DNA of 64,000 nt from Patiriisocius_A hiemis (GTDB lineage Bacteria > Bacteroidota > Bacteroidia > Flavobacteriales > Flavobacteriaceae), in the NCBI RefSeq assembly GCF_031846325.1, contig NZ_JAVRHZ010000006.1:118638-182637 (forward strand), in the 5' to 3' direction. The position numbers and the translations under genes are program-made. Shown piece by piece: positions 52,927 to 60,305 of this stretch (its first letter is position 1; every line of letters starts with the position of its first letter). The notes under the pieces are model-generated. The model was given only the letters and a program-made list of their open reading frames with translations, searched no databases and was not told the origin of the DNA.

Positions 52927-53685
52927 ATGAATAACAAAACCCTTCTTTCTATTGTTTTTTTAATTCTAGTTTTTAGTTGTAAAAACAAAGCTCCACTTCG
53001 TATTTCTTCTGAAAGTTTTTCAGAAAAAGAATTAGCGCAATGTGCTTCTGAAAATTGCCCCGAAATTACTATTAATTACCTGCAAATTTTAGGTGATGAA
53101 GCTATTTCAACTCCTATAAACACAACCATTAATGAGTTTATAATAAGCTCACTTTACATTGGAGATCCTGAGCAAGAACCTCAAGCTAGCACTATTACAG
53201 AATCTGCCAAGGATTTTATTAAGATGTATAACACGCATAGCGCAGAGTTTCCGGATATGGCTACAGCTTATTTTGCCGAAATAAATGTTTCAAAACTCTA
53301 CCAATCTACACAATTGGTATCGTTAGAAATGAGAAATTATCTTTTTACTGGAGGTGCTCACGGATATGGTAGTGTCATTTTTAAGAATTTTGACCTAGAA
53401 ACTGGAGAACAATTGAGCATAGCAGATTTAGTAAAAAACATAGATGCTTTTACCGACTTTGCAGAACAAAAATTTAGAACTCAATTTGAAATACCACAAA
53501 CGGGTTCTATAAATGCAACCGGGTTTTGGTTTGAAGACGACACTTTTTTTCTTCCACCAAGCATAGGTGTTACTAATCAACATATTATTATTAGATACAA
53601 TCAATATGATATTGCTAGTTATGCCGCTGGCCCTATTGAGTTTAAAATTTCTAGAGACGAAGCTAGCGACTATTTAAATTATTAA
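52927..53685 (+). CDS. DUF3298 (DUF4163-linked) lipoprotein
   Basis: A 252-residue lipoprotein with lipobox LILVFSC (Cys at about 17). The N-terminal part resembles the DUF4163 domain (ITINYLQILGDEAISTPINTTINEFI, in two parts: ITINYLQILGDEAISTPIN). The C-terminal part is DUF3298, with TGGAHGYGSVIFKNFDLETG, LSIADLV and the closing pattern QYDIASYAAGPIEFKIS. Enzymatic function is unknown; in Bacteroidota these are envelope proteins of the cell-wall-binding type. It heads a run of plus-strand genes that includes ArsC-like and DMT transporter genes. Confidence 0.85.
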   Translation: MNNKTLLSIVFLILVFSCKNKAPLRISSESFSEKELAQCASENCPEITINYLQILGDEAISTPINTTINEFIISSLYIGDPEQEPQASTITESAKDFIKMYNTHSAEFPDMATAYFAEINVSKLYQSTQLVSLEMRNYLFTGGAHGYGSVIFKNFDLETGEQLSIADLVKNIDAFTDFAEQKFRTQFEIPQTGSINATGFWFEDDTFFLPPSIGVTNQHIIIRYNQYDIASYAAGPIEFKISRDEASDYLNY

Positions 53686-53703
53686 CCTAACCTTTAAAGA
53701 CCT

Positions 53704-53715
53704 CCGCTTTCGCGG
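53704..53715. repeat. Short GC-rich hairpin before the ArsC-like gene
   Basis: CCGC and GCGG pair around TTTC and are followed by GCATTACTATG, so the hairpin ends 8 bases before the ATG. Its CGGGCAT right edge matches the xth leader hairpin near 23,726. Confidence 0.4.
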
Positions 53716-53723
53716 GCATTACT

Positions 53724-54077
53724 ATGAACAAACTATATCATCTTACAACTTGTGATACTTGTAAACGTATTATAAAGGAATTAAATTTACCTTCAAGCGT
53801 CGAAAAGCAAGAAATAAAAGACCAAGAAATTACTGTAAAGCAACTAGATGAACTTAAAGAATTAGCTGGTAGTTACGAGGCATTATTTAGTAAACGTGCT
53901 AAATTATACAAGGAACGCAATCTTAAAAACGAAACGCTTAGCGAGAGAGATTATAAACAGTTTATATTAGAGCACTATACTTTTTTAAAAAGGCCTGTTC
54001 TAGTTTATGACAATCAAATATTTATTGGTAACAGTAAAAAAGTAGTAGCTGCTGCAAAAGACGCAATCCACTCGTAA
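53724..54077 (+). CDS. ArsC/Spx-family thioredoxin-fold protein
   Basis: A 117-residue member of the ArsC/Spx/YffB family. The redox CxxC motif is present in LTTCDTCKRII (about residues 9-12), and the C-terminal FLKRPVLVYDNQIFIGNSKKVV is the usual family end. The catalytic arginine pattern of true arsenate reductases (the RxxxR of YffB-like proteins) is not convincing here, and no ars operon lies nearby, so an arsenate role is not claimed. It lies 38 bp after the DUF3298 gene and 3 bp before the transporter gene. Confidence 0.8.
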   Translation: MNKLYHLTTCDTCKRIIKELNLPSSVEKQEIKDQEITVKQLDELKELAGSYEALFSKRAKLYKERNLKNETLSERDYKQFILEHYTFLKRPVLVYDNQIFIGNSKKVVAAAKDAIHS

Positions 54078-54080
54078 CAA

Positions 54081-54989
54081 ATGAACTCTCGCCTTCTAGC
54101 ACTTATAGCAGCAACAGCTGCTAGTACCATTTATGGAGTTAACCACACTATTGCAAAGGGATTAATGCCTAACGTAATTGGACCCTATGGGTTTATATTG
54201 CTTAGGGTTACTGGAGCAGCATTGTTATTTTGGATTATAAGTTTCTTTTACCCTAGTGAAAAAATTGACAAAAAAGACTGGTTTCGGATTATTGCTTGTG
54301 CTTTTTTTGGAATGGTGCTTAACATGAATACTTTTTTTAAAGGACTAGAACTTTCCACACCTATTAATAGCTCTGTTGTAATTACATTATCTCCTGTTTT
54401 ATTACTTATTTTATCTGCTTTTTTCTTAAAAGAAAAAATTACTTGGTTAAAGTCTATTGGCATTGGACTTGGACTTATTGGTGCCTTGCTGTTAATCTTA
54501 TTTGGAATAAAAACACAGCCTAATGCCCCTAACATTCCATTGGGGAATACTCTTTTTATTGTAAATGCGGCATCCTATTCTTTTTATCTCATTTTCGTAA
54601 AGCCACTTGTGGCAAAATATAGTGGTATCACACTTATGAAGTTTTTCTTCTTATTTGCTGTACTTATAAATATACCTATTGGCTTTACAGAGTTTTCTAA
54701 TGTTGCATGGCTTGAGTTAGATTTTGATGCGATATGGAAACTAGCCTTCGTGGTTGTTTGCACAACAGTACTTACCTATCTATTTAATATTTATGCACTA
54801 AAACAGTTAAGCCCATCTACTATAGGAGCTTTTATTTATCTACAACCGCTTTTAGCTGCAGTTTTTGCCATTCTTACTGGTGCCGACAAGCTAACTCCGC
54901 TTAGGGTTGTTGCAGCTGGACTTATTTTTCTTGGAGTGTTTTTATCTACAAGAAAACGAAAAGGTGTTGTTAAAGTTTCAGAAAAGTAA
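54081..54989 (+). CDS. EamA/DMT superfamily transporter
   Basis: A 302-residue inner-membrane transporter with ten predicted membrane segments arranged as two EamA domains (first about residues 7-138, second about 150-292), each ending with family segments such as NSSVVITLSPVLLLILSAFFLKEKIT (shown in part) and STIGAFIYLQPLLAAVFAILTG. Such proteins export small metabolites or amino-acid-like compounds. Three bases separate it from the ArsC-like gene, so co-translation is likely. Substrate unknown. Confidence 0.88.
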   Translation: MNSRLLALIAATAASTIYGVNHTIAKGLMPNVIGPYGFILLRVTGAALLFWIISFFYPSEKIDKKDWFRIIACAFFGMVLNMNTFFKGLELSTPINSSVVITLSPVLLLILSAFFLKEKITWLKSIGIGLGLIGALLLILFGIKTQPNAPNIPLGNTLFIVNAASYSFYLIFVKPLVAKYSGITLMKFFFLFAVLINIPIGFTEFSNVAWLELDFDAIWKLAFVVVCTTVLTYLFNIYALKQLSPSTIGAFIYLQPLLAAVFAILTGADKLTPLRVVAAGLIFLGVFLSTRKRKGVVKVSEK

Positions 54990-55057
54990 AATATAGATAA
55001 CATTACAAGGTAAACTAATTTGTATCTTTAATATCCTAACTCTTAAAACAATAGATT

Positions 55058-55429
55058 ATGACAACACAAGAAATTGCAAATAATTTAGTAGCATGGTGTA
55101 ATAGTGGTAATGAAGCTAGATGCTACCAAGAACTATACAGTCCAAATATAGTAAGTATAGAACCTGAAGGTGCTTCTGAAAACCCTGTCGCAAGAGGCAT
55201 GGAAGAAGTAGCCAAAAAAGGTGAATGGTGGGAAGAAAATTTTGAAGTACATAGCACAAAAGCAAGTGCTCCTATTGTGGCAGATAACTGGTTTAGTATA
55301 AGACATGAAATGGACACGACACACAAACCAAGTGGACAAAGAAGTCAAATGTCCGAAATTAGCGTATACGAAGTTAAAGATGGAAAAATTGTTCGTGAAC
55401 AATTTTTTTATGACGTTCCTGAGGAATAA
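55058..55429 (+). CDS. SnoaL-like (NTF2 fold) protein
   Basis: A 123-residue single-domain protein of the SnoaL/NTF2-like fold. The hydrophobic cavity pattern is visible in LVAWCNSGNEARCYQELYSPNIVSIEPEG (split at RCYQELYSPNIVSIEP), EWWEENFEVHSTKASAPIV, WFSIRHEMDTT and ISVYEVKDGKIVREQFFY. These small proteins can be enzymes or binding proteins; nothing here tells which. A TATCTTTA -7-like element lies 27 bases upstream of the ATG. It is convergent with the thioesterase gene across a perfect hairpin. Confidence 0.75.
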   Translation: MTTQEIANNLVAWCNSGNEARCYQELYSPNIVSIEPEGASENPVARGMEEVAKKGEWWEENFEVHSTKASAPIVADNWFSIRHEMDTTHKPSGQRSQMSEISVYEVKDGKIVREQFFYDVPEE

Positions 55430-55435
55430 AAAAAC

Positions 55436-55477
55436 ATTATAGCCCATACAAGTTTATAAATCTGTATGGGCTATAAT
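55436..55477 (-). terminator. Terminator of the tetR-hydrolase-thioesterase unit
   Basis: ATTATAGCCCATACA (55436-55450) and TGTATGGGCTATAAT (55463-55477) form a perfect 15-bp stem. In the minus direction it is followed by a run of T. The last base touches the thioesterase stop. In the plus direction there is no U-run. Confidence 0.8.
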
Positions 55478-55950
55478 TAAAGATGCATTGGCACTTGGTT
55501 AAATTTTCTAGTATCTTCTTTTGTTAGCACCTTAAAATCTTCCGTTTTTTCAAGACTTCCTAGATTATCAAGCAACTCTTCTGGGAGGTCTCTTAATTTT
55601 CTTTTAGTAAGGTCAATCCATCCACCCATCATTTCACAGCGAGCAATATTTCTACCTTTATGATCATAAAAGTTATGTAAAAAAGAAAAATACATTCCAT
55701 TTTCAGAAAGACCTTTTAACTGTAATGAAACATTAATGGGTTTTCCTGGAAAAACTTCTTTAAAATAATACATATGCTCGTAAAATACTACAGGGCCAAT
55801 ATTGAATTCAACCATTTTGGCTTGCCCAAAACCATTTTCAAGCATGTAGCTTAATCTGGTATGGCTCATGTAATTTATATAAGCGCTATTAGCTAAGTGT
55901 CTATTAGCATCAATATCGTTCCATCTAACTTCAAATTCTTTTGTGTACAT
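55477..55950 (-). CDS. Acyl-CoA thioesterase (hot-dog fold, 4HBT-like)
   Basis: A 157-residue hot-dog-fold thioesterase. The 4HBT signature is EVRWNDIDANRHLANSAYINYMSHTR (split: VRWNDIDANRHLANSAYINY), with the catalytic Asp in WNDID, and INVSLQLKGLSENGMYFSF and CEMMGGWIDLTKRKL following. It hydrolyses some acyl-thioester; chain length unknown. It starts 4 bp after the alpha/beta hydrolase stop and should be cotranscribed with it under the TetR protein. Confidence 0.85.
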   Translation of the reverse strand: MYTKEFEVRWNDIDANRHLANSAYINYMSHTRLSYMLENGFGQAKMVEFNIGPVVFYEHMYYFKEVFPGKPINVSLQLKGLSENGMYFSFLHNFYDHKGRNIARCEMMGGWIDLTKRKLRDLPEELLDNLGSLEKTEDFKVLTKEDTRKFNQVPMHL

Positions 55951-55954
55951 ACTT

Positions 55955-56773
55955 CTAGTTTTTTATGTAGGCTATTACAGTTTCTACTATACTGTTATCC
56001 CTTAAATTATGACCTTGATTTTCGGTAAAATAAGTCGCTGTATCATTATTTATAGCCCTTTTTATAGGTTCTATAGGTGTTATTTTATCATGAGTGTCAT
56101 GAACAACCAACACCGGTTTTTTTACATTAGAAAAAAAAGTTTTCATTGTAATATCGCTTGTTGGTAGTTTTAAAATTTCATTAGCTTTTATTAATAGCTC
56201 TTCAACCATTTTATCTGAAAGACTAAGTATCTTTTTAGAGTAATCAAAAATGGCATTCATATCGGCTGGAGCGCCCATGATGCAATACTTTTTTATTGAA
56301 ATTGATGGGTTTTCTAGAAATCCATATCCAGCAACAAGTCCTCCCAACGAATGTGTAATTACAGTATCTACCTCCCCAATTTCAGCTAAGGCATTAGCAT
56401 ATGCTTGCCTATACACTTCAATATTAAGATACTTCTCTTTCCCAAATCCATGTCCTGGTGCATCTAAACTGTAAATAGTGTATTTACTTGTATCCAATTG
56501 ATCAATGTAAGGTTTCCATCTAATTGAATAACTTAACCAACCATGTAAGAAAAGTATTTTTTCAGTACCATTTCCCCAACTGTGTAATGCTGCATCACCA
56601 AAATCTGTTTTTAAATACGTAGTGTTTTTAAAGTATGTGGCAGCCTCTTTGCTAACTGGAATGGGTTTTACTTTACATAATAGACTAAAGGCTTGCTCTC
56701 TAATTTTCTTTGGAAAAAAATAAACTCCAATATTAAAATAGGTTCCAATAATGTTTGTTATAAGTTTCTTCAT
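55955..56773 (-). CDS. Alpha/beta hydrolase under TetR control
   Basis: A 272-residue serine hydrolase. It has the oxyanion segment EKILFLHGWLSYSIRW, YTIYSLDAPGHG, the nucleophile in VITHSLGGLVAGYG, the acid in VVHDTHDKITPIEP and the terminal His in TENQGHNLRD. The elbow lacks the usual first glycine (THSLGG), which is tolerated in some families. The N-terminal stretch has a hydrophobic segment (NIIGTYFNIGVYFFP) that may be membrane-associated. It starts 42 bp after the tetR stop, and a copy of the palindromic operator lies in that gap. Substrate is unknown. Confidence 0.82.
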   Translation of the reverse strand: MKKLITNIIGTYFNIGVYFFPKKIREQAFSLLCKVKPIPVSKEAATYFKNTTYLKTDFGDAALHSWGNGTEKILFLHGWLSYSIRWKPYIDQLDTSKYTIYSLDAPGHGFGKEKYLNIEVYRQAYANALAEIGEVDTVITHSLGGLVAGYGFLENPSISIKKYCIMGAPADMNAIFDYSKKILSLSDKMVEELLIKANEILKLPTSDITMKTFFSNVKKPVLVVHDTHDKITPIEPIKRAINNDTATYFTENQGHNLRDNSIVETVIAYIKN

Positions 56774-56780
56774 ATCAATA

Positions 56781-56798
56781 AGATACCGATTGGTATCT
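56781..56798. promoter_or_regulatory. Second TetR-type operator copy, before the alpha/beta hydrolase gene
   Basis: Arms AGATACC and GGTATCT flank a central GATT. Seven bases on each side match the core of the 26-bp palindrome at 57,413. It overlaps a weak -7 element (TATCTTAT on the minus strand) that ends four bases before the hydrolase ATG, a position suited to repression. Confidence 0.65.
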
Positions 56799-56815
56799 AT
56801 AATTTTAAATTTTTT

Positions 56816-57409
56816 TTATGCTACTGAAATACTATCTATTAAACTTCTTAAGTGTTTGGTAGTAGCTGAGATTGCATTTTTGTTTCTTTCTAGTTTACTC
56901 ATCATTATTCCTCCCTCCAAACACGCAATTACAATGGTGCTATAATGTGTAGTATCTATCTCTTTTTTAATTTGATTATTAGCAATTCCGTTTTCTAAAA
57001 TTTTAACAACACTCGCTTTTAGCTGGGCTAAGATAGTAAAGGCTTGTTGCCTTAAAACGGGATTAGCATCATCTGCTTCTATAGCAGCATTCATTAATGG
57101 ACAACCTCCCTCATACAAAGGGGTATTGAGGTACGCTTCAAAAAAATTAAAAATCACCTCAAACTTATCCTTACACGTATTTTCCTCTCTAATAGACGCT
57201 CCTATTTTATCAAACATCTTTTTTGAAAGACTCCTTAAAGCATGCTGCTCTAAGTCTTGTTTATTTTCAAAGTGTCTATAAATAGCTCCTTTTGTTAAAC
57301 CAGTTGCCCTAGTAATATCACTTATAGATGTAGACTTATATCCTTTTGTATTAAACAAGTTTGCACTTTCTGTAATAATACTATTCCTTGTTACTTCGGC
57401 ATTTCGCAT
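56816..57409 (-). CDS. TetR/AcrR family transcriptional repressor
   Basis: A 197-residue DNA-binding repressor. The N-terminal helix-turn-helix is clear: RNSIITESANLFNTKGYKST then SISDITRATGLTKGAIYRHFENKQDL, the standard TetR signature (GAIYRHF about residues 42-48). The C-terminal ligand-binding region (FEVIFNFFEAYLNTPLYEGGCPLMNA...) resembles the TetR_C subgroup often found near acyl/lipid genes. A perfect palindrome over its own promoter suggests autoregulation. Genes downstream on the strand are a hydrolase and a thioesterase, so an acyl-type ligand is a reasonable guess. Confidence 0.92.
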   Translation of the reverse strand: MRNAEVTRNSIITESANLFNTKGYKSTSISDITRATGLTKGAIYRHFENKQDLEQHALRSLSKKMFDKIGASIREENTCKDKFEVIFNFFEAYLNTPLYEGGCPLMNAAIEADDANPVLRQQAFTILAQLKASVVKILENGIANNQIKKEIDTTHYSTIVIACLEGGIMMSKLERNKNAISATTKHLRSLIDSISVA

Positions 57410-57412
57410 GAC

Positions 57413-57438
57413 ACAAAGATACCAATTGGTATCTTTGT
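57413..57438. promoter_or_regulatory. Perfect 26-bp palindromic operator over the tetR promoter
   Basis: Half-sites ACAAAGATACC and GGTATCTTTGT are exact reverse complements around a central AATT. Each arm carries a TATCTTTG -7 element, one per strand: on the minus strand it is followed by TGTC and the tetR ATG, and on the plus strand it faces the YheT-like gene. Binding here would cover both start regions. The core recurs at 56,781. Confidence 0.85.
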
Positions 57439-57444
57439 ATGCAA

Positions 57445-57467
57445 AAGTATTTAATACTTATTAAGTA
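57445..57467 (+). repeat. Two overlapping short palindromes in the YheT-like gene leader
   Basis: AAGTATT-T-AATACTT (57445-57459) and TACTTA-T-TAAGTA (57455-57467) overlap, so only one hairpin can form at a time. Both are AT-rich and lie between the operator and the ATG at 57,513. Confidence 0.25.
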
Positions 57468-57512
57468 ATAGAGAATATCTAAGTATCTTTATCACCTCAA
57501 GACTTTTATTGA

Positions 57513-58478
57513 ATGCCAATTATTGCGCCATCATATAAAGCCAAAGGGCTTTTTAAAAACGGTCACTTCTCTACAATCTATAGTGCCAAATTGCGACCTG
57601 TACCACAGGCAGTATATAACCGGAAGCGTCTGGAGCTTCCCGATGGCGATTTTGTAGACATTGATTGGTCTTATTCAAAACAACCTACAACTAAAGTAGC
57701 AATCTTATTACACGGCTTGGAAGGCAACGCTCATCGAGTATATATCCAAGGGCAAGCAAAAAAGTTAGTTGAAAATGGATGGGACGTAGCTGCAATGAAC
57801 CACAGAGGTTGTAGTGGAGAAGAAAATAGACTCTACTTATCTTACAATAGTGGCAGAACAAAAGATTTACATTTATTAACAACTTCAATTGTAGAAAAAG
57901 ATAGGTATGCTCAAATTTCACTAATTGGATTTAGTTTAGGAGGTAATCTAGTGTTAAAATACTTAGGAGAACGAGAGACTGTTTTTAAACAAATCAAAAA
58001 TTGCGCTGCTATTTCATCTCCATTATACTTAAAAGGCTCATTAGAATCTTTAATGAAGTTTGAAAACTGGGTATATAGAACTACGTTTATTCTAGATTTA
58101 AAGCAAAAGTATAAACGTAAAATGAAGTTCTTTCCAGATAAAATGAGCAAAGCGGAACTTAAAAAAATAAAAACACTACTTGACTTTGATTCTTTTTATA
58201 CTGCTCCAGCGCATGGGTTTAAGGATGCCTATGAGTATTACGAAAAAAGTAGTAGCCTTCAATATGTGCCAAATATTAAAACCCCTGTTTTGCTGCTAAA
58301 TGCGTTAAATGATACTTTTTTATCAAAAAAATGTTATCCAAAAGAACTGGCTTCACAATCTAAATATTTATATCTTGAAACTCCTAAGCATGGAGGCCAC
58401 GTAGGGTTTCATATAAATAACAAAGAATACTATTCAGAAAAAAGAACACTAGATTTTATTAATGAGCCCAGAAATTGA
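57513..58478 (+). CDS. YheT-family alpha/beta hydrolase
   Basis: A 321-residue alpha/beta fold hydrolase of the YheT/ABHD family. Landmarks: GHFSTIYSAKLRP, RLELPDGDFVDIDW, the oxyanion VAILLHGLEGNAH, AAMNHRGCSGEEN, the nucleophile elbow IGFSLGGNLVLKYLGE, the acid LLNALNDTFLS and His in HGGHVGFH. Substrate unknown. It is divergent from tetR and may respond to the same operator, since a -7 element of the right orientation lies in the palindrome. Another -7-like TATCTTTA is at 57,484-57,491. Its end overlaps the next gene by 17 bp. Confidence 0.85.
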   Translation: MPIIAPSYKAKGLFKNGHFSTIYSAKLRPVPQAVYNRKRLELPDGDFVDIDWSYSKQPTTKVAILLHGLEGNAHRVYIQGQAKKLVENGWDVAAMNHRGCSGEENRLYLSYNSGRTKDLHLLTTSIVEKDRYAQISLIGFSLGGNLVLKYLGERETVFKQIKNCAAISSPLYLKGSLESLMKFENWVYRTTFILDLKQKYKRKMKFFPDKMSKAELKKIKTLLDFDSFYTAPAHGFKDAYEYYEKSSSLQYVPNIKTPVLLLNALNDTFLSKKCYPKELASQSKYLYLETPKHGGHVGFHINNKEYYSEKRTLDFINEPRN

Positions 58479-58815
58479 ATTATTAGTTAGTATTGGATAT
58501 TGCATATTTATAATTGTACTTGCCTTAGTGCTAAAGAAATTTCCACCTAAGAAAATAAATCATTTTTATGGGTATAGAACAACTCGCTCCATGAAAAATC
58601 AAAACATCTGGACAGTTGCCAATACTTATGCAAGTAACTTAATGCTCAAAGTCTCTTTGTATAGTCTTATTTTTCCTTTGCTTTGTTATTTCATTATTCC
58701 AGATTATAATTTTCTCATTACCGTTATTGCTAACACCTTGCTTGTTTGTTCTATTATATTTTTTACTGAAAAACACTTGTCGAAAAACTTTGATGCAAAC
58801 GGAAAACCTAAGTAA
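58462..58815 (+). CDS. SdpI-like small membrane protein
   Basis: A 117-residue inner-membrane protein with three to four hydrophobic segments. The SdpI/YfhL family pattern is HFYGYRTTRSMKNQNIWTVAN (split: YGYRTTRSMKN, IWTVAN). In Bacillus, SdpI gives immunity to the SdpC toxin; here no toxin gene was found, so the name reflects family only. It begins 17 bp inside the preceding hydrolase gene, implying coupling. Confidence 0.78.
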   Translation: MSPEIELLVSIGYCIFIIVLALVLKKFPPKKINHFYGYRTTRSMKNQNIWTVANTYASNLMLKVSLYSLIFPLLCYFIIPDYNFLITVIANTLLVCSIIFFTEKHLSKNFDANGKPK

Positions 58816-58847
58816 AGTCTAATCCTTTTTCAGAAAATAGAATTACG

Positions 58848-58855
58848 TACCTTTG
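58848..58855 (+). promoter_or_regulatory. Predicted -7 element of the yicC-gmk-nadD operon
   Basis: TACCTTTG matches TAnnTTTG and lies 17 bases before the yicC ATG at 58,873. No -33 TTG at the standard distance. Confidence 0.5.
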
Positions 58856-58872
58856 CAGCCTAAATTATTGGT

Positions 58873-59730
58873 ATGATTCAATCCATGACGGGCTACGGTA
58901 AAACCGTGCTACAATTACCTTCAAAAAAAGTAACTGTTGAAATAAAATCGCTTAACAGTAAAAACCTAGACCTTAATGCTAGAGTGCCCTCTGCTTACAG
59001 AGAAAAAGAACTTACCATTCGTAATCTTTTGGCAAAGTCATTAAAGCGCGGGAAGGTAGATTTTAGTTTATATGTTGAAGTTACCGGAGAGGCTACCAAT
59101 ACACAAGTAAATGCAACTATTGTAAAGCAATATATGGAGCAACTTAAACATGTTGTCCCTGCTGAAGATATAGACTTACTTAAAATGGCATTGCGCTTAC
59201 CAGATACGCTTAAGACCGAAAGAGAAGAAGTTAATGAAGATGAGTTTGCCCAAATTATTAATGCTGTAGAACAAGCCCTTAAAGAAATCAATAAGTATCG
59301 AAGTGATGAAGGTGCTGCTTTAGAGAAGGATTTTAAAGCCCGCATTACAAACATAAAATCATTACTTGAAGAAGTTATTAAAATTGACCCAGAGCGAATA
59401 GCAAATGTAAAAGAGCGACTGCAAAAAGCCGTTGCAGAAATTAAAGAGAAGGTAGATGAAAATCGCTTTGAGCAAGAACTTATGTACTACCTTGAAAAGT
59501 ATGATATTACCGAAGAAAAAGTACGCTTAACCAATCACTTAGATTATTTTTTAAAAGCACTTTCTTCAGATGATTCCAATGGAAAAAAATTAGGGTTTAT
59601 CACTCAAGAAATTGGTAGAGAAATAAACACTATTGGCTCCAAAGCTAACTATGCTTCTATGCAACAAGTAGTAGTACAAATGAAAGATGAGCTAGAGAAA
59701 ATTAAAGAACAAGCCTTAAATGTATTGTAA
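58873..59730 (+). CDS. YicC/YloC family endoribonuclease
   Basis: A 285-residue protein of the YicC/YloC family, recently described as an RNase. The start MIQSMTGYGK is the family signature, followed by EIKSLNSKNLDLNARVPSAYREKE (shown in part), and the C-terminal DUF1732 block VRLTNHLDYFLKAL, GKKLGFITQEIGREINTIGSKA. Length is normal. Its stop overlaps the gmk ATG by one base (TAATG), forming the conserved yicC-gmk-nadD unit. Confidence 0.92.
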   Translation: MIQSMTGYGKTVLQLPSKKVTVEIKSLNSKNLDLNARVPSAYREKELTIRNLLAKSLKRGKVDFSLYVEVTGEATNTQVNATIVKQYMEQLKHVVPAEDIDLLKMALRLPDTLKTEREEVNEDEFAQIINAVEQALKEINKYRSDEGAALEKDFKARITNIKSLLEEVIKIDPERIANVKERLQKAVAEIKEKVDENRFEQELMYYLEKYDITEEKVRLTNHLDYFLKALSSDDSNGKKLGFITQEIGREINTIGSKANYASMQQVVVQMKDELEKIKEQALNVL

Positions 59731-60305
59731 TGAAAGGAGGTAAATTATTTGTTTTTTCGGCACCTTCAGGAAGTGGTAAAACTACTATAGTACAGTATTT
59801 ACTTCAGCAAGAAGAATTAAACCTATCATTTTCAATTTCGGCGACATCCCGTGATCCAAGAGGTGAAGAAAAGCATGGAGAACATTATTATTTTATTACG
59901 CTTGAAGAGTTTAAGCAACATATAAAAAATGGTGATTTCTTAGAGTGGGAAGAGGTTTATAGAGATAACTTTTACGGCACACTTAAAACCGAAGTTAACC
60001 GAATTTGGTCCAACGGAAAAAATGTAATTTTTGATATTGATGTTGTAGGTGGATTACGAATTAAAAAGAAGTACCCCGAAAGAACTCTCGCAGTATTTGT
60101 AAAGCCTCCAAGTGTCGATGAGCTTAAGCGAAGGCTTAAAAAACGTAAAACCGAAAGTGAAGAGCGTATTAATATGCGTATTGCAAAAGCATCGGTAGAA
60201 TTAGCTACTGCCCCACAATTTGACTTTGTGATAGAAAATAATGACCTTAATACCGCACTTGCAGAAGCAAAACAATTAGTTTCAGAATTTATTGGCAATG
60301 AGTAG
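59730..60305 (+). CDS. gmk: Guanylate kinase
   Basis: Phosphorylates GMP to GDP. The 191-residue protein has the P-loop APSGSGKTT (about residues 9-17), SISATSRDPRGEEKHGEHYYF (split: SISATSRDPRGEE, HGEHYYF), GDFLEWEEVYRDNFYGT and VIFDIDVVGGLRIKKKYP. Standard length. It is coupled to yicC by a one-base overlap, and nadD starts 8 bases before its end. Confidence 0.97.
   Translation: MKGGKLFVFSAPSGSGKTTIVQYLLQQEELNLSFSISATSRDPRGEEKHGEHYYFITLEEFKQHIKNGDFLEWEEVYRDNFYGTLKTEVNRIWSNGKNVIFDIDVVGGLRIKKKYPERTLAVFVKPPSVDELKRRLKKRKTESEERINMRIAKASVELATAPQFDFVIENNDLNTALAEAKQLVSEFIGNE

Noticed and set aside
55133..55447. A 104-codon open frame antisense to the SnoaL-like gene
   Set aside because: The plus-strand frame has the NTF2-like pattern and a -7 element; the antisense frame has neither.
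58995..59354. A 119-codon open frame antisense to the yicC-family gene
   Set aside because: Shadow of a conserved coding sequence with no independent support.
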